From Acidimicrobiaceae bacterium (GTDB taxonomy: Bacteria; Actinomycetota; Acidimicrobiia; Acidimicrobiales; Ilumatobacteraceae), in assembly GCA_947488385.1 (NCBI GenBank), contig CANKZL010000001.1, forward strand, positions 1 to 43,567: DNA of 43,567 nucleotides, given 5' to 3'. Numbering within the stretch: the first letter of the stretch is position 1; each line of letters begins with the position of its first letter. Positions 1 through 8,674 of this stretch are shown here, piece after piece. Below the pieces are notes generated by a model that was given only the letters and a program-made list of their open reading frames with translations, had not been told where the DNA came from and searched no databases. Position numbers and translations under genes: made by a program.

Positions 1-55
1 TTATCGACAGTCACGTTGCGATTGCTCGCACGTTCAGAACGTTGATTTGACGAAT

Positions 56-637
56 TCACATTCGACTCAGTTCTATTTTTCGCAAAAGCTCGACGAATTC
101 GGGTTGCTGCACCCCGGCACACCACATAACGATCGCGTCGTCTCGGTTCTCGTAATACTTTTTGCGCACACCTGCAGGCACAAAGCCGAAGCGACGATAA
201 AGCTGTTGCGCTGCAATATTCGTGTGTCGCACCTCGAGAGTCATCGCCTCGCAACCCCGACGATTCGCTTCCCACGCCAAGTCGAGCAACAGTTCGGTGG
301 CAATTCCACGACTTCGCCACATCGGATGCACCGCAACATTTGTAACGTGCGCATCACTATCGACATAAAGCAGACCGCCGTATCCCACGAGCTCTTCGCC
401 AATCGTGCCAACAAGATAGTGACGTCGCCCAGCCCGAACTTGTTCGAGTTCTTCAACAAAAACTTGCGCCGTCCATGGTCGCGGATAAATCTGCTGCTCG
501 ATCGGCATGATCTTGCGAATATGCGCCCGTCGCATCGGCACGATCACAAGTTCTTGCGATTCTTCACCCTCGATACTTTGAGTAGAGTCGCGCGTTTCTT
601 GTGCTTTCGAGCGAATGAAGCGATCCAAAATGCTCAT
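56..637 (-). CDS. rimI: Ribosomal protein alanine N-acetyltransferase RimI (GNAT family)
   Basis: The 193-residue product is a GNAT acetyltransferase. In this family RimI transfers acetyl from acetyl-CoA to the N-terminal alanine of S18, and in many bacteria the gene travels with the t6A genes. The acetyl-CoA loop is visible as HPMWRSRGIATELL at about residues 104-117, and the C-terminal GNAT signature runs from EVRHTNIAAQQLYRRFGF to KKYYENRDDA. About 30 charged residues precede the fold, so the chain is longer than the usual 145-160. The ATG overlaps the tsaB stop (ATGA), which implies translational coupling. The exact protein substrate is inferred from family and context. Confidence 0.93.
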   Translation of the reverse strand: MSILDRFIRSKAQETRDSTQSIEGEESQELVIVPMRRAHIRKIMPIEQQIYPRPWTAQVFVEELEQVRAGRRHYLVGTIGEELVGYGGLLYVDSDAHVTNVAVHPMWRSRGIATELLLDLAWEANRRGCEAMTLEVRHTNIAAQQLYRRFGFVPAGVRKKYYENRDDAIVMWCAGVQQPEFVELLRKIELSRM

Positions 638-1347
638 GAGTTCACTCGTGTCTGCCAGTTGATTTCAGCATCTGCCTGACGCAAATAAAGTGCCTGCAGT
701 TCTGTTGCGGTCTGCCATTGCTCATGCAACGCCAACTCGGCGGCGATCAGTGCCAATACGGCGGCACTTGGTTGGGCAAGTTGTTCGCTCGCCCATTCAA
801 TTGACAGACCAGTCGTTTCAAGAGACTCGCTGATTTGTGCGCGATATCGCAGTGCGCCATTGCCGACAATCAAAGCTGCCTGACCTCGATCCACGACGTC
901 GACAATGCAGTCAGATATTTGACCAACTCGCGGCGGCTTTACTTCGATGCTCGGGCCAACGTCATTGCGGTACATCGACCAATAAAGTTCGCCGCGACGC
1001 GCGTCAATTGTCGACAACACAACTCGATCAGTCGTAGAAACAGAACGCGCCAAGATATCTAGGCTTGAGACACCAATTATCGGCACGTCTAAAACTTGAG
1101 CGATCGACTTTGCTGATGCAATACCCACTCGCATTCCCGTGAACAAACCTGGTCCGATATCTACAGCTACGACATCAATCTCGCGCATTGCAATGTCAGC
1201 TTGGGCGCAAACATTTTCGATCATTGGCGCCAGCAACTCAGCATGACGACGATCGCTCGTGACATGAGCACCGGCCAACAACTGCTTTGAGTTGTTCACC
1301 GCCACACTCACGGCATCAGTCGAAGTATCTATCGCTAAAACGATCAT
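634..1347 (-). CDS. tsaB: tRNA threonylcarbamoyladenosine biosynthesis protein TsaB
   Basis: This 237-residue protein is an ASKHA-fold paralogue of TsaD. TsaB partners TsaD and TsaE in transferring threonylcarbamoyl to A37 of ANN-decoding tRNAs in the cytoplasm. It opens with MIVLAIDTSTDAVSVAV, the ATPase phosphate-1 strand, and carries GPGLFTGMRVGIASAK at residues 65-80, the hallmark of the family. The length is normal. It lies 5 nt after tsaE and overlaps rimI by 4 nt, giving the standard tsaE-tsaB-rimI-tsaD order; tsaD itself falls outside the window. Confidence 0.97.
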   Translation of the reverse strand: MIVLAIDTSTDAVSVAVNNSKQLLAGAHVTSDRRHAELLAPMIENVCAQADIAMREIDVVAVDIGPGLFTGMRVGIASAKSIAQVLDVPIIGVSSLDILARSVSTTDRVVLSTIDARRGELYWSMYRNDVGPSIEVKPPRVGQISDCIVDVVDRGQAALIVGNGALRYRAQISESLETTGLSIEWASEQLAQPSAAVLALIAAELALHEQWQTATELQALYLRQADAEINWQTRVNS

Positions 1348-1352
1348 CGCTC

Positions 1353-1862
1353 TCAGCCTCGCGCCAATACTTTGAAACTGGCTACTAACTCTTCGCTGAG
1401 CTTGTTAAATCGGCTCGCCCATTGGGCTCCACGACTCTCAATTGTGACTGTGCGTGGTGCGTCTGCGCTGTTTTCTGCACCCCCAACTTCATGGGCAAAG
1501 CCCATGATCAGCGCATCCCCAAGTTCATCGCCGACAATGTCGCCCCATTCAACAGCGATTACCCCACCACTGTCTTGCAACTCATCAAGACCCAAATCGG
1601 CCAGTTCGCCAGTTCGCTCTAGGCGATAAAGGTCGGCGTGATGCAACGACATTCTTCCTGAACCGTAATTGTGCAACAGATTGAACGTTGGCGAGGTAAT
1701 CAGATCAGTAACGCCGAGCGCTCGGCCAAAACTTTGTGTAAATGTCGTCTTTCCAGCGCCCATTTCGCCGGCCAAAATAATCATGTCGCGCGGTCGAACG
1801 TGCTTGGCAACAATCTGCGCCAGACGATCGGTGTCAACTAACGAGACAAGCAGAATTTTCAT
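1353..1862 (-). CDS. tsaE: tRNA threonylcarbamoyladenosine biosynthesis ATPase TsaE
   Basis: The 169-residue product is the P-loop ATPase that drives the TsaB-TsaD cycle in t6A synthesis. Walker A is GEMGAGKTT at residues 32-40, followed by the family motifs SPTF at 57-60, HHADLYRL around 74-81 and VEWGD near 104-108. A C-terminal stretch of about 35 residues beyond the core is less recognisable. The gene starts 5 nt after the alr stop, in the middle of a tightly packed operon. Confidence 0.97.
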   Translation of the reverse strand: MKILLVSLVDTDRLAQIVAKHVRPRDMIILAGEMGAGKTTFTQSFGRALGVTDLITSPTFNLLHNYGSGRMSLHHADLYRLERTGELADLGLDELQDSGGVIAVEWGDIVGDELGDALIMGFAHEVGGAENSADAPRTVTIESRGAQWASRFNKLSEELVASFKVLARG

Positions 1863-1867
1863 CGTGA

Positions 1868-3001
1868 TTACTTTTTGCTGTCAAGATATTTGCGCGGCAC
1901 GCGTGCGCTTATTCCACAAACAATTTCATAGCCAATTGTTTCAAGTTTGGCTGCGACTTCATTTGCCGAAATTGACTGTGAATCCTGAGTGCCGATCAAA
2001 ACTGCATGGTCGCCAATTTGCACATCGGCATCACCGCAATTGACCATCAGCTGATCCATCGTTACCACACCAACAATCGGGCAACGCTTGCCACCAATCA
2101 AAACTTCACCACCCACTTTCCAGAGACGACGCTGTATTCCGTCGGCGTATCCAATTGGCAACGTTGCAATCGTCGCTGCTTGGCTCAACTTTGTTCGCAA
2201 ACCATATGAGACGCCTTCACCTTTAGCAAGATGCTGCACATGACTGACCCGTGCATGAAGCGAAAGTGCTGGCTGCAGATCTTTAGCAAATGATTCAAGT
2301 TCGCTACTTGGCGCAATTCCATAAATTGCGATTCCAACGCGAGCAATGTCGGTTGTTGCACTCAAGACGCGCATCGCAGCAGCCGAATTTGAAGTGTGAA
2401 CATACTTTGGTCGCAAAGACTCTCGGTCTAATTCGGCAACTACGTTGTCGAATCGTTGCTGTTGCTTGTCTGTCTCGTCATGGCTCGGCAAATCAGCTGC
2501 AGCAAAGTGCGTGTATACGCCCTCAAGTTGTAGCGACGCAAACGAACTGATCTGTCGACATCGAGTCATCGCGCTGGCAACTGGTGCACCGACTCGATGC
2601 ATCCCCGTATCTACTTTCAGGTGAACTTTGCCGACTATTCCAAGATCTGACGCAGTTTTTGCGTAACTATTTATAGTTGACTCGTTATAGAGCGTTGCCA
2701 CGACATCGTCGCGCAACATTTGCTCGAATTGTGTTGCTGGTTGCTCGCTAACGATCAAAATCGGCGCTGTAATTTTCGCTTGACGAAGTTCGTGGGCCTC
2801 GTCAGCAAGCGCCACGCACAAACCTGTTGCACCAGCACCCAAAGCAGCCCGTGCTGCTTGAACCGCTCCATGCCCATAGCCATTTGCTTTTACAGTTGCC
2901 CATAGTTGGGCCTTGCCTGCTTGCTTGACCAGCAAAGCAACGTTTTTTTGAATCGCTCCAAGATCTACTTCAACCCACGCCCAACGATTGTCGGTGTTCA
3001 T
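1868..3001 (-). CDS. alr: Alanine racemase
   Basis: A fold-type III PLP enzyme of 377 residues that interconverts L- and D-alanine for peptidoglycan. The PLP lysine is K38 in KANGYGHG, the substrate-facing arginine is R136 in DTGMHRVG, and the opposite-face catalytic tyrosine is Y266 in SYGLRT. The C-terminal beta-domain contains GVVTMDQ. It lies 12 nt after acpS and 5 nt before tsaE. Many actinobacteria carry an NAD(P)HX repair gene between acpS and alr; none is present here. Confidence 0.97.
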   Translation of the reverse strand: MNTDNRWAWVEVDLGAIQKNVALLVKQAGKAQLWATVKANGYGHGAVQAARAALGAGATGLCVALADEAHELRQAKITAPILIVSEQPATQFEQMLRDDVVATLYNESTINSYAKTASDLGIVGKVHLKVDTGMHRVGAPVASAMTRCRQISSFASLQLEGVYTHFAAADLPSHDETDKQQQRFDNVVAELDRESLRPKYVHTSNSAAAMRVLSATTDIARVGIAIYGIAPSSELESFAKDLQPALSLHARVSHVQHLAKGEGVSYGLRTKLSQAATIATLPIGYADGIQRRLWKVGGEVLIGGKRCPIVGVVTMDQLMVNCGDADVQIGDHAVLIGTQDSQSISANEVAAKLETIGYEIVCGISARVPRKYLDSKK

Positions 3002-3013
3002 CGCGGCCGACTT

Positions 3014-3379
3014 TTAGTTGCTCGCGACAACAGCGACAGCCGTGTCTTCAGTGTGAGAAAGCGAGACAAGCCACGATTTCACACCTTGCGCTTTTGCAAT
3101 TTCAGCGGCACGACCTGTGACGACCAGTTCGGGCGCACCAGATTCGCGACTGCGAATTGAAACGTCGTGCAGATCGAACGCGCCAAGCCCCACCCCGAGT
3201 GCTTTCATCGTCGCTTCGCGCGCGGCAAATCTCGCTGCCAAACTTGGGGCACTATCAGCACGACCTGCAAGAGATTCAAGTTCTTTTGCAGTGAATACGC
3301 GCGAACGCAGAGAAGGTGTTCGGTCTAGTGCAGCACGAAACCGCTGCACATTCACAGCGTCAATTCCGATTCCGATCAT
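3014..3379 (-). CDS. acpS: Holo-[acyl-carrier-protein] synthase
   Basis: The 121-residue product is a short AcpS-type phosphopantetheinyl transferase that converts apo-ACP to holo-ACP from CoA. The magnesium ligands fit D7 in GIGIDAV and E55 in RFAAREATMKALG. The usual motif reads AAKEA, so the lysine before the catalytic glutamate is arginine (R54) here, a conservative change; the second lysine, K59, is kept. The gene sits 8 nt after the giant glmS and 12 nt before alr. Confidence 0.96.
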   Translation of the reverse strand: MIGIGIDAVNVQRFRAALDRTPSLRSRVFTAKELESLAGRADSAPSLAARFAAREATMKALGVGLGAFDLHDVSIRSRESGAPELVVTGRAAEIAKAQGVKSWLVSLSHTEDTAVAVVASN

Positions 3380-3387
3380 GTGGGTCT

Positions 3388-6300
3388 TTACTTTGCGCGC
3401 CAGTGATCAGCCATGTCACTGATTGGCAAAATCAACAAGTCAGCAACCGAAACTTCTGCCAAACGGTCTTCTCTAAATGAACCTTCAGTTTCGGTCACCC
3501 AGTCCACAAGACGGTCGTAGCGACGGTCATACCCTTGCAATACTGCGCGCATTGCAGTCGCTGGCAAACGATCATGAAACATCACGTGCAACAAAGTGAT
3601 GCCGGTTGTCTGGCCACCTTTTGTTTCAGGCACCATGATCACTGTTCGATTATCGCTTCGCCCGCGCGCCACGAGAACTTCTTGGTCACTTGCGACACGT
3701 CGCTTGGTTCCGACGAGTTGTGAGTTGCGGTCAACACGCGACGTGAGATTTTTTGACATTCCCCCACGGTCAACAATTGCGATCGTGGCTTGAGAACTGG
3801 CAATGTCACCCTCAATTTGATATCTCGTAAACCCGGTTACGGCACTGACTGCAGCGTCAAGATCGGCGACAATCTTCAATACGCGATATGAAAGTCGCTC
3901 ACGCGCTACACCAGCTTCAAGCAAAGCCTTTACTAGCGGACGATCAAACAAGCCTTCATCACTGCGCGAGATACCCACCGTCACGGTCTTTGCTTGATGT
4001 TTGATCGCATCAACCGGACGAGTCAATTCATCTACGCCTCGTGTCAGCGCGCTTGTCAGATCATCTAACAACAACTCTGGTGAGGCGATCTTTCCCGAAC
4101 TGCGCTGATACGCCTGAACAGGGTCGTTCGACAAAGTGTCTCGCAACATCGTGACGATTCGCACCGCTGTGCTGGCCTCTAAGTTGCCGTCGTAGTTGCC
4201 TGTTGCTAATGCATCGGTGAATCGTGTTGCCGGTGCACCCAACTCGGTGCGAATCTTGACCAACAATTGATTTGCATCTCCACCACGCTCAACTGCGTGC
4301 TCGACAACTTCACGCGCCTCACGCAATGGCCTAGCCAAAGCATCAATCGCCAGTGCCGCCTCATAACCAAACAAGTGACCCACCATCACGCTCAATATGA
4401 ACGACAAATTCGTCTCGACATTTGGCACCAGCAACACTGCTGCCGCTGCATCAAACCTCGTCTGACCCGCAGTCGCAACAACAATCGGCAGTGCTTTGTG
4501 GGCCCGATAGATCGCAATCTCTTTGGCGACATCCGAGGCCGTACCTTCGAGCAACCCAGTTGCACAAACGAAAATCAGTGGCTCGCACGACAGGTCAATA
4601 TGTTTTTTATCCTCAGTCGAGTCACTTGAAATTGACTTGTAGCAAAGTTCCGAAAGCTTGATGCGCACTTCTTGCGCTGCGATCGTATTCATGCCGTTGC
4701 CAACAACTGTCCAATATCGCCGTGACGACGCAAACTGTTTCGCCGCCGCTGAAATTTGTGGCCGTGTTGCAAGAACTTCAACCAACGCATCTGGAATTTT
4801 GCGCAGTCCAGCAAGTAATTCGTGTCGCGCACGATCAGATGATTTACCAACTGCCTTCGAAAGAGCGCATGCATAAAGAGCACCGGCTGCAACCTGAGCA
4901 TAAAAAGCTTTCGTGCTGGCAACACTCATTTCAACGTCGCGACCATCAGACGTATACATCACACCGTCTGCTTTGGCCGACAGTTCACTACCCCGACGGT
5001 TGACGATCGCCAAGACACTCGCACCTCGTGCTCGAGCCAAGTCCACTGTGCGGTTCGTGTCAGTCGTTGTTCCACTCTGACTGACCGCCACAACAAGCGT
5101 GTCGCTCATATCGAGCGCCAAACCAAAACCCGAAAGTTCGCTGGCCAACAACGCCTCAACACTTAACTCGATACCCACAAGGTCACTGAGCAACCTCGCC
5201 AAAGCTTGCCCCGCAACAGCAGCCGTACCCTGGCCAATCACACGTACTTTTTTAATTTCACCAGACGCCAATCGGTCACACACAGATTTTGGCAATACTT
5301 TTTCACCCAGATCTGTAGTCAATAGGCCATTCACTTCGACAATTCGGCCTCGAATCGTTTTACGAAAACTCTGCGGTGCTTCAGCGATTTCTTTAGCCAA
5401 AAAATGTTTGTGTTCACCACGGTTGATGTCTCTGGTTGTAATCTCAGCGGTCAAAACTTTGTCTTGGCTCAGTGGAAGCTGACGACCATCGTATGAAACC
5501 AATTCAATACCCGAGAGTTCGCCGGCGCCTTCACCAGAGAGCGCGACAACTTGACCACGGCTTGACGGATTATCAACATCAGCGAGCGCTTCGCCATCCA
5601 TTCGCACATAATTCAGCGTCTCTTCAACCACACCGTATGGTTCGCTCGCGACAATGAAGCGATCTTCAGCAAGACCGATACACAATCCTTGGCCGCTTCC
5701 GTGCAATGCAAGCAACAACTTGTCTGGTGCCGTTGCGCTCGCTGCAGCAATCGCCACCGAGCCTTCAAACTCGGCAACTGTTTGACGAAATGCATCTAAA
5801 AGATTTGAGTTTGTCGACAATCTTCGTGACACCAAGGCGGGGATAACTTTTGCATCGGTTGTGATCGGCCCCGCGACGCGCAAACCGTATTGCACTCGCA
5901 AGTCTGCGTGATTATCAACGTCGCCATTCAACGCTGCGACAAGATATGCATCATCGTGCTTGCCTTCAAGTTCTTCGCTGTTCACTGGGTGCGCATTCGG
6001 CTCAGAAATAATGCCGACGCTCGCCCAACGAGTGTGGGCCAAAACTGCGACTTGAGAATTAGTTTGCGACAGACATAGACGCAACAGATCATCAGCCATC
6101 ACCGCGTTACGCATTACGCGGGTGTTGTCACCAAGTTCGCCGATCTCTGCCGCTGCTTTATAAACAAAAGACCATGCGTTCTCTGTAATCCGTATGGAAC
6201 CAGACATGAACAATGCATCTTCACTGCGATTTGCAAGCAAAGACTTTACGTTTTTGTCTGTCGGCTTCAAGCCATGATTCGAAACGAGCACGTGAATTCC

Positions 6301-6795
6301 TGCTGAGTCGCGTCCGCGAACTTCAAGTCGATCAAGACCCGAGAATGCTTGTTGAATCGAGAAATATCCGCTGCGCGCCGAATTTGAAGCCCCCTGCCCA
6401 GCCAGCGCATCTACAAGTCGCGCTGTTCGAATTCGGTCGTTACGCAACTCCCAGATCGCATCTTTAGCGCGAATAATCTCCTGCAACGCGTGCTCTGAGG
6501 TCTCTGTCTGCAAACTCGCCGACTTCTCAAGCGTTAATTCATAGGCATCGACAATCGCATCAAGTTGATCAATTCGCGATGTCATTGCAGCAACCAATTG
6601 ATGGTTGTCGGCCATGCAGAATTGGCCGGCATCACCCCGCAAAAGTTTGTCGGCTGTCGTCACCGCCAAAGCAAGTTGATCGATGTCGCTCTTCATTCCA
6701 GCTTCGAGTGCGGCGTCCAACAGGGCCAAGATCTCTTTGGCAGTTGGGGTGGCTCGTCGTGTCGGACGACTGAGCACGCAGATTATTCCGCACAT
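3388..6795 (-). CDS. glmS: Giant GlmS-like glutamine-fructose-6-phosphate aminotransferase with insertions and a C-terminal extension
   Basis: The product has 1135 residues; GlmS is normally about 600-625. The N-terminal nucleophile Cys (MCGI) is present, but about 130 mostly helical residues separate it from RLEVRGRDSAGI (156-167), which normally lies near residue 25. Glutaminase motifs follow: HTRWASVG (254-261), NAHPV and NGDVDNH (290-296). The SIS1 domain has SQSGTTTDT (572-580) and VASTKAF. In SIS2 I align K713, E716 and H732 without gaps to E. coli K485, E488 and H504. The canonical C-terminal loop is seen as AKTVTVG near 935-941 (K936 for K603), but after an extra ~100 residues, and a further ~195 residues follow that I do not recognise. 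Immediate linkage to glmM supports glucosamine-6-phosphate synthesis. Function of the added segments is unknown. Confidence 0.9.
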   Translation of the reverse strand: MCGIICVLSRPTRRATPTAKEILALLDAALEAGMKSDIDQLALAVTTADKLLRGDAGQFCMADNHQLVAAMTSRIDQLDAIVDAYELTLEKSASLQTETSEHALQEIIRAKDAIWELRNDRIRTARLVDALAGQGASNSARSGYFSIQQAFSGLDRLEVRGRDSAGIHVLVSNHGLKPTDKNVKSLLANRSEDALFMSGSIRITENAWSFVYKAAAEIGELGDNTRVMRNAVMADDLLRLCLSQTNSQVAVLAHTRWASVGIISEPNAHPVNSEELEGKHDDAYLVAALNGDVDNHADLRVQYGLRVAGPITTDAKVIPALVSRRLSTNSNLLDAFRQTVAEFEGSVAIAAASATAPDKLLLALHGSGQGLCIGLAEDRFIVASEPYGVVEETLNYVRMDGEALADVDNPSSRGQVVALSGEGAGELSGIELVSYDGRQLPLSQDKVLTAEITTRDINRGEHKHFLAKEIAEAPQSFRKTIRGRIVEVNGLLTTDLGEKVLPKSVCDRLASGEIKKVRVIGQGTAAVAGQALARLLSDLVGIELSVEALLASELSGFGLALDMSDTLVVAVSQSGTTTDTNRTVDLARARGASVLAIVNRRGSELSAKADGVMYTSDGRDVEMSVASTKAFYAQVAAGALYACALSKAVGKSSDRARHELLAGLRKIPDALVEVLATRPQISAAAKQFASSRRYWTVVGNGMNTIAAQEVRIKLSELCYKSISSDSTEDKKHIDLSCEPLIFVCATGLLEGTASDVAKEIAIYRAHKALPIVVATAGQTRFDAAAAVLLVPNVETNLSFILSVMVGHLFGYEAALAIDALARPLREAREVVEHAVERGGDANQLLVKIRTELGAPATRFTDALATGNYDGNLEASTAVRIVTMLRDTLSNDPVQAYQRSSGKIASPELLLDDLTSALTRGVDELTRPVDAIKHQAKTVTVGISRSDEGLFDRPLVKALLEAGVARERLSYRVLKIVADLDAAVSAVTGFTRYQIEGDIASSQATIAIVDRGGMSKNLTSRVDRNSQLVGTKRRVASDQEVLVARGRSDNRTVIMVPETKGGQTTGITLLHVMFHDRLPATAMRAVLQGYDRRYDRLVDWVTETEGSFREDRLAEVSVADLLILPISDMADHWRAK

Positions 6796-6822
6796 GGTGA
6801 CAAGTCTACTTTCGCATCGCTA

Positions 6823-8154
6823 TCAGCCGAGTCGCGCAGTTATGGCTTGTGCCAAGGTGGCAGCGACTGATTCTGCCGTGGCTTGTTGTGACGCTTCAAC
6901 CATCACCCGAACCATCGGTTCAGTTCCACTCGCTCGCACGAGCACACGTCCATTTGCTTGCAGAGACTTCTCTGCTGATGCAATCTCTGACTCAAATAGT
7001 TTTTCGATATTTTCAACACGTTTGCTGACACGTAAATTAATCAGCACCTGCGGAAAACTGGTCATTGCTGCACTAGCGATTTCGCCAAGTGTCTTCTTCG
7101 CCTCGGCAACAATTGCCGACAACATCAGGGCAGCCAAGAGACCGTCACCAGTCGTAGCCAAATCGCGATAAATAATGTGACCACTCTGTTCGCCACCAAG
7201 CACAAGCGAATTTTCTTCAAGTGCAGCAAGCACCGATCGATCTCCGACTGGTGTGGTCACCACTTCAATCTCCGCTTTTTTCATTGCCTGGTGAAAGCCA
7301 ATGTTTGTCATCACCGTTACGGCAACTTTATTGTTGCGCAAAGTTCCACGACGCTTCATCTCAGTTGCGCTGATTGCGATCAAGTGATCTCCGTCGACAA
7401 TTTCACCCTTCTCATCTACGGCGATCAATCTGTCACCATCACCATCAAAAGCAATTCCAAAATGTGCACCAACATTTGTGACGACCGAACACAGCATCGC
7501 TGGGTGCGTGGCGCCGCATTGCTCGTTTATATTTCGACCATCTGGTGTCGCATTGATAGTCGTCACCGTTGCCCCGAGTTTTGTAAAGACTTCTGGTGCA
7601 ACATTGCTATAAGCACCGTTCGCACAGTCAAGAACGACGTGCAATTTGCTGAAGTCTGTCGTGTCGACTATCTGAGACAACCAGTCACAATACTCTTTGA
7701 CAAGTTCAGGTTTGGGCGTTTCTGCGCGTTCGCTGCTCGCACCAATTGTGCCCGAAGTCGATTTACGTGTGCGTTCAAGCAGCTGTTTTTCAATCTCTTC
7801 TTGTTCTGAGTCAGAGAGTTTTAGACCACCGGCGCCAAATATCTTGATTCCATTGTCTTGATACAAGTTGTGCGACGCGGTAATCGCAATCGCCACGACA
7901 TTTCGTCGCATGGCCGAAAACGCAATCGCTGGGGTCGGAGCAATCCCCATTAGTTGAACTTCAATGCCTTCTTTGATAAGCGCATTCGCAATTGCTGTTT
8001 CTAGAAGCACCCCAGATTCTCGAGTGTCTCGACCAATCACGACTGTTTTGCATCGCAGAACTTGTGCAGCGACAACTGCCAGATCGGCGGCGTAACTCTC
8101 GGTCAGCTCTGTGCCAAATTTGCCACGCACACCGTCGGTACCAAATGTCAACAT
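6823..8154 (-). CDS. glmM: Phosphoglucosamine mutase
   Basis: This 443-residue alpha-D-phosphohexomutase converts glucosamine-6-phosphate to glucosamine-1-phosphate for UDP-GlcNAc synthesis. The phospho-serine is S94 in ITASHN, the magnesium loop is DGDGDR at 237-242, the sugar-binding loop contains GGEQSGH, and the phosphate-binding loop RASGTEPMVRVMVE lies near the C-terminus. The length matches the family. The gene follows rpsI after 94 bp and precedes the GlmS-like gene by 27 bp, so both consecutive enzymes of the pathway are together. Confidence 0.98.
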   Translation of the reverse strand: MLTFGTDGVRGKFGTELTESYAADLAVVAAQVLRCKTVVIGRDTRESGVLLETAIANALIKEGIEVQLMGIAPTPAIAFSAMRRNVVAIAITASHNLYQDNGIKIFGAGGLKLSDSEQEEIEKQLLERTRKSTSGTIGASSERAETPKPELVKEYCDWLSQIVDTTDFSKLHVVLDCANGAYSNVAPEVFTKLGATVTTINATPDGRNINEQCGATHPAMLCSVVTNVGAHFGIAFDGDGDRLIAVDEKGEIVDGDHLIAISATEMKRRGTLRNNKVAVTVMTNIGFHQAMKKAEIEVVTTPVGDRSVLAALEENSLVLGGEQSGHIIYRDLATTGDGLLAALMLSAIVAEAKKTLGEIASAAMTSFPQVLINLRVSKRVENIEKLFESEIASAEKSLQANGRVLVRASGTEPMVRVMVEASQQATAESVAATLAQAITARLG

Positions 8155-8248
8155 CTAACCACCAATGCCTTGTCGTAACAAAGAGTGTTGAACGCGATTC
8201 TTAAAACTGACGACGCGCACAGCCATGAGCCATGCCGTACAAAAAGAA

Positions 8249-8644
8249 TTAACGCTTTGTGTACTGTGGCGCTTTGCGCGCTTTTTTGAGACCGTATTTC
8301 TTGCTCTCTTTGCGACGTGAATCGCGAGTCAACAAGCCGGCCTTCTTCAAAGCAAGTCTTTGAGTTGGATCAAGTTCTACGAGTGCACGTGCAATCGCCA
8401 TTCTCAGCGCACCTGATTGACCGGCAATACCGCCGCCAACAATGTCTGCATCTACGTCGTAGCTCGCCTGAGTGTTTGTGATTCGCAATGCTTCGGTTGA
8501 AGAGTTGCGCTGAACCTCTGATGGAAAGTACTCGGCAAACTCACGGTCGTTGATTTTTACAACACCAGTACCTGGTCGAAGTCGCGCGCGACAAACTGCA
8601 TGCTTACGACGACCTGTTGTCTGTGTTAATGGCTTTGTTCCCAC
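8249..8644 (-). CDS. rpsI: 30S ribosomal protein S9
   Basis: The 131-residue product ends in the basic tail KKARKAPQYTKR, whose last residues reach the P-site tRNA in the small subunit. The core motifs TGRRKHAVCRARLRPG and GGGIAGQSGALRMAIARAL are diagnostic. The start is GTG, with an AAGGAAA ribosome-binding site about 11 nt upstream. It pairs with rplM in the conserved L13-S9 operon, 30 bp downstream of rplM. Confidence 0.98.
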   Translation of the reverse strand: MGTKPLTQTTGRRKHAVCRARLRPGTGVVKINDREFAEYFPSEVQRNSSTEALRITNTQASYDVDADIVGGGIAGQSGALRMAIARALVELDPTQRLALKKAGLLTRDSRRKESKKYGLKKARKAPQYTKR

Positions 8645-8674
8645 GAGTTATGTTTCCTTTTTCTGTTCAGCGAC

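Noticed and set aside
1-14. Possible first codons of tsaD: a GTG at 14-12 followed by ACT GTC GAT on the minus strand.
   Set aside because: tsaD is expected here by gene order, but only four codons are visible and no ribosome-binding site precedes the GTG. The sequence cannot support the call.
47-679. A 210-codon open frame on the plus strand opposite rimI.
   Set aside because: It lies antisense to a clear GNAT gene, has no recognisable domain and a composition (rich in H, R, N, C) typical of a shadow frame. The same applies to other long plus-strand frames, such as those opposite glmM (7177-7809) and rpoC (31451-32095).
3014-3379. AcpS as inactive because the lysine of AAKEA is arginine.
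   Set aside because: The magnesium ligands D7 and E55 and the later K59 are all present; Lys to Arg is conservative and no loss of function is implied.
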